Below, one piece after another: positions 1-7,794 of a stretch of 64,000 bases of DNA. Source of the DNA: Streptomyces dioscori (lineage in GTDB: Bacteria; Actinomycetota; Actinomycetes; Streptomycetales; Streptomycetaceae); contig NZ_KZ679040.1 of NCBI RefSeq assembly GCF_003024195.1, positions 1 to 64,000 on the forward strand. The letters are read 5' to 3'. Both the position numbers and the translations under genes were made by a program. Position 1 is the first letter of the stretch, and the number at the start of each line of letters is the position of its first letter. The notes below the pieces were generated by a model. That model saw nothing but the letters and a program-made list of their open reading frames with translations. It was not told the origin of the DNA and did no database searches.

Positions 1-71
1 GGAAGCTAAGCCTTACAGCGCCGATGGTACTGCAGGGGGGACCCTGTGGGAGAGTAGGACGCCGCCGAACT
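1..71 (+). rRNA. rrf: 5S ribosomal RNA, 3' portion
   Basis: The first ~71 bases match the 3' part of an actinobacterial 5S rRNA: the segment with GGTACTGCAGGGGGGACCCT, the conserved GGGAGAGTAGGACGCCGCC stretch and a terminal GAAC. A 5S gene is about 120 nt, so roughly the first 50 nt lie outside the window. A strong terminator follows directly, so this is the distal end of an rRNA operon. Confidence 0.95.
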
Positions 72-82
72 AATATTGATGG

Positions 83-116
83 AAAAGCCCCCGCACTTCG
101 GTGCGGGGGCTTTTTT
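83..116 (+). terminator. rRNA operon terminator
   Basis: A perfect 10-bp GC-rich stem (GCCCCCGCAC / GTGCGGGGGC) with a TTCG tetraloop is followed by six T residues and preceded by four A. This is a classical intrinsic terminator 12 nt after the 5S end. The A-tract on the other side could also help stop leftward transcription from the DUF58 operon, which ends at 178. Confidence 0.95.
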
Positions 117-177
117 GCGTTCCCTTTCTGTTTTGGGTTCTCCAGCGTTCTCCCCTTCTGGGAAGGGGAGAAGCAGC

Positions 178-1488
178 TCAGAGACGGCCGGCGGCTTTGA
201 GAGCCAGGTACGCGTCCGCCAAGGCCGGCGGCAGGTTGTCCGGGGTCGCGTCCACGACCGTGACACCGTGACGCGTCAATTGCTCCGCTGTGCGGTGGCG
301 TTCCGCCTGGGCCTGCGCCGCTGCGGCCGCTTCGTACACGGCCTCCGTGTTTCCCCGCGCCGTGGCCATGCGCTCGATGTGCGGGTCGGAGACCGACGCG
401 ACGAGGACGGTGTGGCGCTGGGTGAGGCGGGAGAGGACGGGGAGCAAGCCCTCCTCTATGGGAGCCGCGTCCAAGGTCGTGAGAAGCACGATCAGTGATC
501 GGCGTGGGGCCGTGCGGAGCGCGGTCGAGGTGAGGCCGCGGGCATCCGTCTCGACGAGTTCCGGTTCGAGGTGCGCCATGGCGTTGACCAGTGAAGGCAG
601 CACGTCGCCTGAGGCACGTCCCTGTACCAGGGCGCGTACCCGGCGGTCGTAGGCGAGCAGGTCCACCCGGTCGCCGGCGCGGGACGCGAGAGCGGCCAGG
701 AGCAGGGCCGCGTCCATGGAGGAGTCGAGGCGCGGGGCGTTTCCGACGCGGCCCGCGGCTGTGCGGCCCGTGTCAAGGATGAGGAGGATGTGCCTGTCGC
801 GTTCGGGACGCCAGGTGCGTACGGCGACTCTTGACTGGCGGGCGGTGGCCCGCCAGTCGATCGAGCGCGTGTCGTCACCGGGGACGTAGTCACGCAGGCT
901 GTCGAACTCGGTTCCCTCACCACGGGTCAGCACGCTGGTACGGCCGTCGAGTTCGCGCAGACGGGCGAGCTTCGAGGGGAGGTGCTTGCGGCTGGTGAAG
1001 GGCGGCAGGACGCGTACCGTCCACGGGATCTCGTGGTTGCCCTGGCGGGCGAAGAGGCCCAGGGGGCCGTACGAGCGGATGGTGACGCGGTCGGCCCGGC
1101 GGTCGCCTCGGCGGGTGGGGCGCAGGCGGGTCGTGACGCGTCGGCGTTCGCCTGCGGGGACTGTCAGGCGGTGGCGGGACGCGGTGACCTCTGTGCCCGG
1201 CTGCCAGCTGCTCGGGGGCCAGGCGTCGCGGATGCGGGCTCGCAGGGGGCGGCTCGACGGGTTGGTGACCGTGAGGGTGACGTCGGCGGCTTCGCCGAGG
1301 CGGACGGAGGTGTCGCCGGAGCGCGCCAGGCTCAGACGGCGTACCGGTGCCGCCAGGGCGAAGTCGCAGGCGCAGGCGAGGGCCAGGGGGGCGTTGACGG
1401 CGAGGATGCCCGTCCAGCTGGGTTCCCAGATGCCCACGGGGAGGGTGCCGAGGGCCGCGAGGAGGGCGGTGCGGCCGGTGAGGGCCAT
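178..1488 (-). CDS. DUF58 domain-containing protein
   Basis: A 436-aa protein with two hydrophobic segments in the first ~45 residues, a beta-rich middle region and a C-terminal vWA-like DUF58 domain. The diagnostic DUF58 signature YVPGDDTRSIDWRATAR is present, as is a MIDAS-like LILDTGRT. The start ATG overlaps the MoxR stop (TGATG, 1 bp), so translation is probably coupled. DUF58 proteins are the usual partners of MoxR AAA+ ATPases in chaperone-like or envelope complexes; the substrate is unknown. It is the last gene of a five-gene leftward operon. Confidence 0.9.
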   Translation of the reverse strand: MALTGRTALLAALGTLPVGIWEPSWTGILAVNAPLALACACDFALAAPVRRLSLARSGDTSVRLGEAADVTLTVTNPSSRPLRARIRDAWPPSSWQPGTEVTASRHRLTVPAGERRRVTTRLRPTRRGDRRADRVTIRSYGPLGLFARQGNHEIPWTVRVLPPFTSRKHLPSKLARLRELDGRTSVLTRGEGTEFDSLRDYVPGDDTRSIDWRATARQSRVAVRTWRPERDRHILLILDTGRTAAGRVGNAPRLDSSMDAALLLAALASRAGDRVDLLAYDRRVRALVQGRASGDVLPSLVNAMAHLEPELVETDARGLTSTALRTAPRRSLIVLLTTLDAAPIEEGLLPVLSRLTQRHTVLVASVSDPHIERMATARGNTEAVYEAAAAAQAQAERHRTAEQLTRHGVTVVDATPDNLPPALADAYLALKAAGRL

Positions 1489-2489
1489 CAGCGGGGGACG
1501 GGGACGTGGGAGAGGATCGCGTTGATGACCGAGTCGGCCGTCACACCCTCCATCTCGGCTTCCGGGCGCAGCTGGACGCGGTGGCGGAGAGTCGGCAGCG
1601 CGAGAGCCTTCACGTCGTCCGGGATGACGTAGTCGCGGCCCGTCAGCCAGGCCCAGGCGCGGGCCGTGGCCAGGAGCGCCGTAGCGCCTCGGGGGGAGAC
1701 GCCGAGCGTGAGGGACGGCGATTCGCGGGTGGCGCGGCAGATGTCCACTACGTAGCCGGTGATTTCGGGGGAGACCGCGGTCTTGGCGACGGCCGCGCGG
1801 GCGGCTTCGAGGTCGGCCGGGCCCGCTACGGGGCGTATGCCGGCGGCGCGCAGGTCACGGGGGTTGAAGCCGTCGGCGTGGCGGGTGAGGACGTTGATCT
1901 CGTCCTGGCGGGACGGGAGGGGGATCGTCAGCTTGAGGAGGAAGCGGTCCAGCTGTGCTTCCGGGAGGGGGTACGTGCCCTCGTACTCGACCGGGTTCTG
2001 GGTCGCGGCGACCAGGAACGGCTCGGGGAGCGGGCGAGGGGTGCCGTCGACCGTCACCTGGCGTTCCTCCATGGCCTCCAGGAGGGACGACTGGGTCTTC
2101 GGAGGGGTGCGGTTGATCTCATCCGCAAGGAGGAGATTCGTGAAGACCGGGCCGGGCTGGAAGGAGAACTCCGCGGTGCGGGCGTCGTACACGAGGGAGC
2201 CCGTGATGTCGCTGGGCATCAGGTCCGGGGTGAACTGGACGCGCTTGGTGTCGAGTTCCAGCGCGGCGGCCAGAGCCCGGACGAGCAGGGTCTTGGCCAC
2301 TCCGGGGACGCCCTCCAGGAGGACGTGTCCGCGGCACAGGAGGGCGACGACGAGGCCGGTCACCGCGGGGTCCTGGCCGACCACGGCTTTGGCGATCTCG
2401 GCACGCAGGGTTTCCAGGGAGGCGCGGGCGGTGGCTGCGTCCCCGGTGGTCCCGGTGTTCCCGGCGTTGTCAGTGGGCGGGGCCATCAT
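1488..2489 (-). CDS. MoxR-family AAA+ ATPase
   Basis: A 333-aa AAA_3 (MoxR) ATPase. Walker A is GVPGVAKT (residues 60-67), Walker B is LLLADEINR, and a sensor-like ATQNPVEYEGTYPLPEAQ and an arginine-containing QLDRF follow, with a helical lid domain at the C-terminus. The ATG at 2489 was chosen because it overlaps the upstream stop as ATGA; longer in-frame readings are only the shadow of the upstream gene. MoxR proteins act as chaperones that remodel or insert metal or cofactor sites, together with vWA partners such as the adjacent DUF58 protein. Confidence 0.93.
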   Translation of the reverse strand: MMAPPTDNAGNTGTTGDAATARASLETLRAEIAKAVVGQDPAVTGLVVALLCRGHVLLEGVPGVAKTLLVRALAAALELDTKRVQFTPDLMPSDITGSLVYDARTAEFSFQPGPVFTNLLLADEINRTPPKTQSSLLEAMEERQVTVDGTPRPLPEPFLVAATQNPVEYEGTYPLPEAQLDRFLLKLTIPLPSRQDEINVLTRHADGFNPRDLRAAGIRPVAGPADLEAARAAVAKTAVSPEITGYVVDICRATRESPSLTLGVSPRGATALLATARAWAWLTGRDYVIPDDVKALALPTLRHRVQLRPEAEMEGVTADSVINAILSHVPVPR

Positions 2490-3706
2490 GGACGGCGTAC
2501 CTCTCTTTCGAGGGCGTCGAGTTGGTCGGCGAGTGCGATGAGGGCCGCGTCGTCGCGGGGCGGTGGCCCGAAGAGCAGGGAGTGCAGGGCCTGTCCTTCC
2601 TGGCGGAGCCGGGCGGACAGGGCGGGGAGCAGGGCTTCGGGCGCGTGCGCCTGAGCGGGAGATACGCCGACGAGGGGGGCGAGGCGGGTGCGGGTGGTGG
2701 AGCGCAGAGCTCCCGCGGCACGGTCGCGGGCGTTGGACTTGCGGTAGAGGCGGGCGCGGCCTTCGACGGTCTCGGAGGCGCGGATCGCGACGGGGAGCCG
2801 TTCGGGGACGAGCGGGCCGAGGCGGCGGGCGCGCCAGAGGGCGGCCAGCAGTGCCGCGATGAAGAGCTGCAGTGTGCCCCATAGCCAGCCGGAGGGGACC
2901 AGGTCGAGGAAGCTGCGGTCGCCGGCGTCGGTGGCCGAGTCGTCGGAGAGCGAGGGGAGGTACCAGACCACGTGGGTGCGGGAACCGAGGAGTTGAAGGG
3001 CGAGGGAGGCGTTGCCCTGCTGGTCGAGGCGCTCGTTCTGCAGGATGTCGGGCGCGCCGAGTACGACGGTGTCGCCGTCTCCTTCGGAGGCGCTCAGGCG
3101 CAGCAGGGTGGGCAGGCCGTCGCTGGGGTAGCAGGTGTCGGCGCCGGGTGCGTCCGTCGTGTACCGGATGCCGCCCGTGTCGGCGGTGCCCGCTCGTCGG
3201 GCGGTGGGCAGGGCGCAGTGGGGCGAGAGCGTGGAGTCGTAGCTGGGTGCGGGGTCGGCGTCGACTCCGGGGGCGAGGGTGCCGACGGAGGGGGCGCCGG
3301 GGGCGACGAGGACGGTGCGGCCGCCGGAGTCCCGGTACGCGGAGTGCAGTCGGTCCTGTTGACGGTCGGTCAGCAGGTCGGGGCGGGCGACCAGGAGCGT
3401 CGTGTCGGGGCCGGTCGCGGTGCTCGCCTCGGCCAGGGTGGTGACCACGCGCGTGGACACGCCCCGGTCGGCGAGGAGTTCGGCGACGGCCCGGCTGCCC
3501 TGGGGGTCGGCGGAGCGCGGGTCGAGGCTGCCGTGCTGGGCGCCGGAGCGTACGACGGCGATGGCGACGGCGGCCACCAGGAGGATCACGAACGCGAGAA
3601 CGACACCGCGCGAGCGGGTCCACACCTGGCGGACGGTGGGCGAGGCCGAGGTGGAGGGCGCGGCGGTCGGCGTCGGTGTGGGGGCGGTGGGCGCCTCGGG
3701 TGTCAT
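2486..3706 (-). CDS. DUF4350 domain-containing membrane protein
   Basis: A 406-aa protein. A Thr/Pro/Ala-rich N-terminus (~30 aa) precedes one TM segment (about 34-52, VVLAFVILLVAAVAIAVV). An extracytoplasmic GATase-like DUF4350 domain follows (GSRAVAELLADRGVSTRVV), then a second TM (LFIAALLAALWRA) and a cytosolic tail. The start ATG overlaps the upstream stop (ATGA). It is always found in this MoxR/DUF58/DUF4129 operon in actinobacteria. Its function is unknown, and an envelope role is inferred from topology. Confidence 0.85.
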   Translation of the reverse strand: MTPEAPTAPTPTPTAAPSTSASPTVRQVWTRSRGVVLAFVILLVAAVAIAVVRSGAQHGSLDPRSADPQGSRAVAELLADRGVSTRVVTTLAEASTATGPDTTLLVARPDLLTDRQQDRLHSAYRDSGGRTVLVAPGAPSVGTLAPGVDADPAPSYDSTLSPHCALPTARRAGTADTGGIRYTTDAPGADTCYPSDGLPTLLRLSASEGDGDTVVLGAPDILQNERLDQQGNASLALQLLGSRTHVVWYLPSLSDDSATDAGDRSFLDLVPSGWLWGTLQLFIAALLAALWRARRLGPLVPERLPVAIRASETVEGRARLYRKSNARDRAAGALRSTTRTRLAPLVGVSPAQAHAPEALLPALSARLRQEGQALHSLLFGPPPRDDAALIALADQLDALEREVRRP

Positions 3707-4398
3707 GTGGCGGCCCCCCGGCCGGCGCTGCCGGCGAGGACCGGCCTGGTGCGTTCCAGATCCTGGTCGAGCTGGGCGAGGCGGTGGTACGTCTCAGGGA
3801 CGGCGGTTCGTCCGCCGTACGTGACGTCGTCGAAGTCCCGTGCTGCGGCGCGCAGCCGGTCCGTGTGGGCGGGCAGGGTGCGGCCCGCTTCGGCGGCGGC
3901 CTCGTCGGCGGTGCGTCCGGGGCGGGGGTCGAGCAGGGCGCGTTCCTCCAGGGAGCGGACGACGGCGCGCATGCGTTCCTGGACGGCCTGGTTCCAGTGG
4001 CCCTGCGCCGCGTGCGCCTCGGCGGCGGCGCGGTGCTCGGCGGCGCTGCGCGGCCGGTCGTCGAAGAGCGGGGCGGTCGAGGTGGGACCCCGGCGGGGGG
4101 AGCCGAGGCGCCACCAGAGGGCGCCGATGAGTGCCACGACGGCCAGGACGACGACCAGGAGGCCGAGTCCGCCGCCCGGGGTCGCCGAGGAGGCAGCGTC
4201 GAGCAGTTCGCCCACCCACTTCCAGAAGGCGTCCAGGGCCTGGCGGAGGAGGCTGGGGTCGTTCTCGTGGTACATCCGCTTCGACAGTTCGCGCCGGGCG
4301 GCCTCCCGCGCGGGATCGCGCGGGACGGTCACCGGTGGTTCGCCGTCGGCGCGTGGCAGCGCCCGTACCGCAGTGAGAACTCCCCCCGCCAGGCTCAC
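3703..4398 (-). CDS. DUF4129 domain-containing membrane protein
   Basis: About 231 aa from GTG 4398. This start lies 4 bp after the upstream stop and has a GGGGAG Shine-Dalgarno ~7 nt before it. An ATG at 4440 would overlap the upstream gene by 38 bp and is less likely. One TM segment (LGLLVVVLAVVALIGALWW) is followed by a helical DUF4129 domain (AEAHAAQGHWNQAVQERMRAVV; GRTADEAA). DUF4129 proteins accompany MoxR/DUF58 systems and are sometimes fused to transglutaminases; the biochemical role is not established. Confidence 0.85.
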   Translation of the reverse strand: MSLAGGVLTAVRALPRADGEPPVTVPRDPAREAARRELSKRMYHENDPSLLRQALDAFWKWVGELLDAASSATPGGGLGLLVVVLAVVALIGALWWRLGSPRRGPTSTAPLFDDRPRSAAEHRAAAEAHAAQGHWNQAVQERMRAVVRSLEERALLDPRPGRTADEAAAEAGRTLPAHTDRLRAAARDFDDVTYGGRTAVPETYHRLAQLDQDLERTRPVLAGSAGRGAAT

Positions 4399-4402
4399 TG
4401 CG

Positions 4403-5809
4403 TCAGCTCCCCGGGGTGGGGCCGGGGGCGCCGGAGCCATGGTCCTGGATGCCGGCAGCGCGAGCCAGGTCGAGGTCGAGGGCCTCGCGGCGGATGCGCT
4501 GGTCGATGTAGAGGAGCACGGTGACCCCGGCGGTGATCGGGAAGGTCAGCATGGAGCCGATCACCGAGCCGATGCCGCTCACGATGAGGAACGTCCAGCC
4601 GAGGTCGCCGGTGCCGCTGTCGAGCATGCTGCCGATGCCGTCTCCGCTGAGCGCGGAGGCGAGGAAGGCGAACGGGATCACGATGATCGACGCGACGATG
4701 TTCGCGATGATCGTGGCGAGGAGCTGGATGCCGAAGACCCGCCACCAGGAGCCGCGGACCAGCTTCGCGGAACGGCTCAGCGACTTCCAGACGCTCTGCT
4801 TCTCCAGCATCAGGGCCGGCGAGGCCAGGGAGAAGCGGATCATCATCCAGAGCGCGACGACGGCTCCGGCCAGACCTCCGAGGGCGCCGAGTGCGACGGC
4901 GCCGTCACCGCCGCCCGCGAGTCCGACGAGGACGCCGGGCAGGATGCCCACGGCGGCGATCGCGACGGCGATGAGCGGCAGCAGGAAGGTCAGGCCGAAG
5001 AGCTTGAGCAACTGGGGCCGGGCGTCGTGCCAGGCCTCGGCGGTGGTCACCGACTTGCCGAGGACGGCGCGGCTGGTCACGGTCGTGAGCAGGGCCGTCG
5101 CGACGATCGTGCCCAGCAGGGTGATCAGCAGGACGACCCCGGAGTTCAGCAGGGTGTCGCCCATGGCGCGGGACAGTTCGCCCGCGGTGGCGCTCGGGTC
5201 GTTGAGGACGTCCGTGCTGGCGCTGTCGTCCAGGACGAGGCCCTGGAGCAGGATCACGAAGATCTGCGTGAAGACCGCGACGGCGAGCGAGATCCCGAGG
5301 ACCGTGCGCCAGTGCGTGCGCATGGTCGACACCGCGCCGTCGAGGATCTCACCGACGCCGAGGGGGCGGAGCGGGATCACGCCGGGCTTGGCCGCGGGCG
5401 GGGGGCCGCCCCAGCCGCCGCCCCAGCCGGGGTGTCCGCCCGGGCCCGGTCCGTAGCCGCCGCCGTAGCCAGCGGGGCCGCCGTAACCTCCGGGGCCGCC
5501 GTATCCGCCGGGGCCGGCGAGAGGTTGGCCGCCCCAGCCGGGGCCGGGTGGTGGTGGCGGTGGGGTCTGGGGCGGGGCGCCCTGCGGGCCGCCGCCGGGC
5601 GAGGGCCACTGGGCGGGCGGGGGCTGCTCCTTGGACCACTTCGGGCCCGGGCCGGACGGGGCGGGGCCGGGCTGACCCGGCTCGCCGGCGGGCTCGGGGG
5701 ACGCGGGCTGGTCCGCGGGCCGGGCAGGGCCGGAAGGCGTCGGCTCCTGTCCGTTCTGCCCGTCGGAGGGGGCAGATCCGGGCGATGCCCAGCCCGGAGT
5801 GTCGTTCAT
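4403..5809 (-). CDS. Polytopic membrane protein with Pro/Gly-rich cytosolic N-terminus
   Basis: A 468-aa protein starting at ATG 5809 with AAGGAG spaced correctly. The first ~145 residues are extremely Pro/Gly-rich, with repeated GGYGGPGGYGGP units. About six TM helices follow, of the kind called the glycerophosphoryl diester phosphodiesterase membrane domain (PLRPLGVGEILDGAVSTMR is the family's typical entry motif). No GDPD catalytic domain is present. It is first in the leftward operon that continues through DUF4129, DUF4350, MoxR and DUF58. Confidence 0.85.
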   Translation of the reverse strand: MNDTPGWASPGSAPSDGQNGQEPTPSGPARPADQPASPEPAGEPGQPGPAPSGPGPKWSKEQPPPAQWPSPGGGPQGAPPQTPPPPPPGPGWGGQPLAGPGGYGGPGGYGGPAGYGGGYGPGPGGHPGWGGGWGGPPPAAKPGVIPLRPLGVGEILDGAVSTMRTHWRTVLGISLAVAVFTQIFVILLQGLVLDDSASTDVLNDPSATAGELSRAMGDTLLNSGVVLLITLLGTIVATALLTTVTSRAVLGKSVTTAEAWHDARPQLLKLFGLTFLLPLIAVAIAAVGILPGVLVGLAGGGDGAVALGALGGLAGAVVALWMMIRFSLASPALMLEKQSVWKSLSRSAKLVRGSWWRVFGIQLLATIIANIVASIIVIPFAFLASALSGDGIGSMLDSGTGDLGWTFLIVSGIGSVIGSMLTFPITAGVTVLLYIDQRIRREALDLDLARAAGIQDHGSGAPGPTPGS

Positions 5810-5920
5810 CGTCGCTCCTTCATGGTGCCCGCCCGCGGTCGCGGCGGCAGGTTGGCTGCCATCGTGCCACGGTGCGGCCGGGAAGTGACCGGCCGCCGTA
5901 TGGGCTGCACACCTTCAATT

Positions 5921-5942
5921 GTCTGCCCCGTACGGGGCAGAC
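5921..5942. promoter_or_regulatory. Perfect 22-bp palindrome, probable mtnA operator
   Basis: The arms GTCTGCCCCGT / ACGGGGCAGAC meet without a spacer. The palindrome ends 7 bp before the mtnA start codon and sits just downstream of an AT-rich TTCAATT. A protein dimer bound here would block initiation of a short-leader or leaderless mtnA transcript. The regulator is not identifiable from the sequence. Confidence 0.6.
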
Positions 5943-5949
5943 TGAGCAG

Positions 5950-7095
5950 ATGGCTGATCAGTACGCGCAAATCCGCGAGGACAACCGGCCCATCGAGATA
6001 CCTGCGATCCGGTGGGACGAGCCGCCGGAGGGACCCGTGCTGGTCCTCCTCGACCAGACGAGGCTGCCCGCCGAAGAGATCGAGCTGGTGTGCACGGACG
6101 CGTCCGCGCTGGTGGAGGCGATCCGCTCGCTCGCCGTGCGCGGGGCACCGCTCCTCGGTATCGCGGGGGCGTACGGAGTCGCGCTCGCCGCCGCCCGGGG
6201 GTTCGACGTGGACGGGGCGGCGGCCTCGCTCGCGGGTGCGCGGCCCACCGCGGTGAACCTCTCGTACGGAGTCCGGCGGGCCCAGGAGGCCCATCTCGCG
6301 GTGCTGCGGGCGGGCGGCGGCCAGGAGGAGGCCGCGGCTGCCGCGCTGGCTGCCGCGCGGGCGCTGCACGCGGAAGACGCCAAGGCCAGCGGGCGTATGG
6401 CCGTGCACGGGCTGGCGCTGCTCGACGAGCTGCTGCCCGGGGGCAGCCACCGGATTCTCACGCACTGCAACACCGGCGCGCTGGTCTCGGGCGGGGAGGG
6501 CACGGCGTTCGCCGTGGCGCTCGCGGCGCACCGGGTGGGGCGGCTGCGCAGACTCTGGGTGGACGAGACGCGTCCGCTACTGCAGGGTGCTCGGCTGACC
6601 TCGTATGAGGCGGCGCGCGCCGGAATGGCGTACACCTTGCTCACGGACAACGCTGCCGGGTCATTGTTCTCGGCGGGAGAGGTGGATGCGGTGCTCATCG
6701 GAGCGGACCGGATCGCCGCCGACGGTTCGGTGGCGAACAAGGTGGGGAGCTATCCGCTCGCGGTGCTGGCCAGGTACCACCATGTGCCGTTCATCGTGGT
6801 GGCACCGTTGACGACGGTGGACCCGGACACTCCGAACGGAGCATCGATCGAGGTCGAGCAGCGTGCCGGTCATGAAGTGACAGAGATCACAGCACCGCTG
6901 GTGCCCGTGGCGGGAGTCGAAGCGGGAGGCGGGATACCGGTGGCACCTCTGGGGACCCAGGCGTACAACCCGGCTTTCGACGTGACGCCGCCCGAGTTGG
7001 TGACGGCGATCGTCACCGAGGAGGGTGTCGTGTCTCCCGTGACGGCCGAGGCGCTCGCGGAGCTGTGTGACAGGTCACGCCAGGTAACGATTTAG
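5950..7095 (+). CDS. mtnA: S-methyl-5-thioribose-1-phosphate isomerase
   Basis: A 381-aa protein of the eIF2B-like family. It converts 5-methylthioribose-1-phosphate to 5-methylthioribulose-1-phosphate in methionine salvage. The isomerase hallmarks are present: VRGAPLLGIAGAYG (residues ~64-76), the catalytic Cys173 in ILTHCNTGAL, and the catalytic Asp253 in VLIGADRIAADG, followed by NKVGSYPLAV. The ATG at 5950 was chosen by family start and because longer readings run through the divergent gene. No other salvage gene is adjacent. It ends 8 bp before mtrA. Confidence 0.95.
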   Translation: MADQYAQIREDNRPIEIPAIRWDEPPEGPVLVLLDQTRLPAEEIELVCTDASALVEAIRSLAVRGAPLLGIAGAYGVALAAARGFDVDGAAASLAGARPTAVNLSYGVRRAQEAHLAVLRAGGGQEEAAAAALAAARALHAEDAKASGRMAVHGLALLDELLPGGSHRILTHCNTGALVSGGEGTAFAVALAAHRVGRLRRLWVDETRPLLQGARLTSYEAARAGMAYTLLTDNAAGSLFSAGEVDAVLIGADRIAADGSVANKVGSYPLAVLARYHHVPFIVVAPLTTVDPDTPNGASIEVEQRAGHEVTEITAPLVPVAGVEAGGGIPVAPLGTQAYNPAFDVTPPELVTAIVTEEGVVSPVTAEALAELCDRSRQVTI

Positions 7096-7099
7096 TTAA
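7067..7099 (+). promoter_or_regulatory. Phased GTCAC/GTAAC/GTTAA repeats before mtrA
   Basis: Three similar pentamers lie at 7074, 7084 and 7095 (10-11 bp apart, same helix face), preceded by an inverted pair GTGAC-AG-GTCAC at 7067-7078. OmpR-type regulators, MtrA included, bind direct repeats with this phasing, so autoregulation of mtrA is a reasonable inference. The repeats overlap the last codons of mtnA. Confidence 0.4.
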
Positions 7100-7103
7100 T
7101 GGG

Positions 7104-7793
7104 ATGATGTCGTTTATGAAGGGACGAGTCCTTGTCGTCGATGACGACACCGCACTGGCCGAGATGCTCGGCATTGTGTTGCGTGGTGAAGGTTTTGAGC
7201 CGTCTTTCGTAGCCGACGGCGACAAGGCGCTGGCCGCTTTCCGTGAGAGCAAGCCCGACCTGGTGCTCCTGGACCTGATGCTGCCCGGCAGGGACGGCAT
7301 CGAGGTGTGCCGCCTGATCAGGGCGGAGTCCGGGGTACCGATCGTGATGCTCACAGCGAAGAGCGACACCGTCGATGTCGTGGTCGGCCTGGAGTCGGGT
7401 GCGGACGACTACATCGTGAAGCCGTTCAAGCCAAAGGAGTTGGTGGCGCGGATCCGGGCCAGGCTGCGCAGGTCCGAGGAGCCGGCGCCCGAACAGCTCG
7501 CGATCGGCGATCTGGTCATCGACGTGGCCGGTCACTCTGTGAAACGGGACGGCGCCTCGATCGCGCTCACCCCGCTGGAGTTCGACCTGCTGGTGGCGCT
7601 GGCCCGCAAGCCGTGGCAGGTGTTCACGCGTGAGGTGCTCCTGGAGCAGGTGTGGGGCTACCGGCACGCGGCGGACACCCGTCTGGTGAACGTCCATGTA
7701 CAGCGGCTGCGCTCCAAGGTCGAGAAGGACCCGGAGCGTCCGGAGATCGTGGTGACCGTCCGTGGTGTCGGTTACAAGGCCGGACCGAGCTGA
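7104..7793 (+). CDS. mtrA: Response regulator MtrA
   Basis: A 229-aa OmpR-family regulator. The receiver domain (7-120) has an acidic pocket (VVDDD), phospho-acceptor Asp57 (LLDLMLPG), a Thr switch (MLTAKS) and Lys106 (YIVKPF). A C-terminal winged helix has the typical LTPLEFDLLVALARKP...VLLEQVWGY and HVQRLRSKVE. In actinobacteria MtrA controls cell-wall, cell-division, nitrogen and developmental genes and is activated by MtrB. The mtrA-mtrB-lpqB order is diagnostic. The start could also be an in-frame ATG 12 bp later (7116). Confidence 0.97.
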   Translation: MMSFMKGRVLVVDDDTALAEMLGIVLRGEGFEPSFVADGDKALAAFRESKPDLVLLDLMLPGRDGIEVCRLIRAESGVPIVMLTAKSDTVDVVVGLESGADDYIVKPFKPKELVARIRARLRRSEEPAPEQLAIGDLVIDVAGHSVKRDGASIALTPLEFDLLVALARKPWQVFTREVLLEQVWGYRHAADTRLVNVHVQRLRSKVEKDPERPEIVVTVRGVGYKAGPS

Positions 7794-7794
7794 C

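Noticed and set aside
2972..6256. 1094-aa plus-strand frame across the DUF4129 operon
   Set aside because: Shadow frame full of Arg/Gly/Ala runs opposite four genes with good families and coupled starts.
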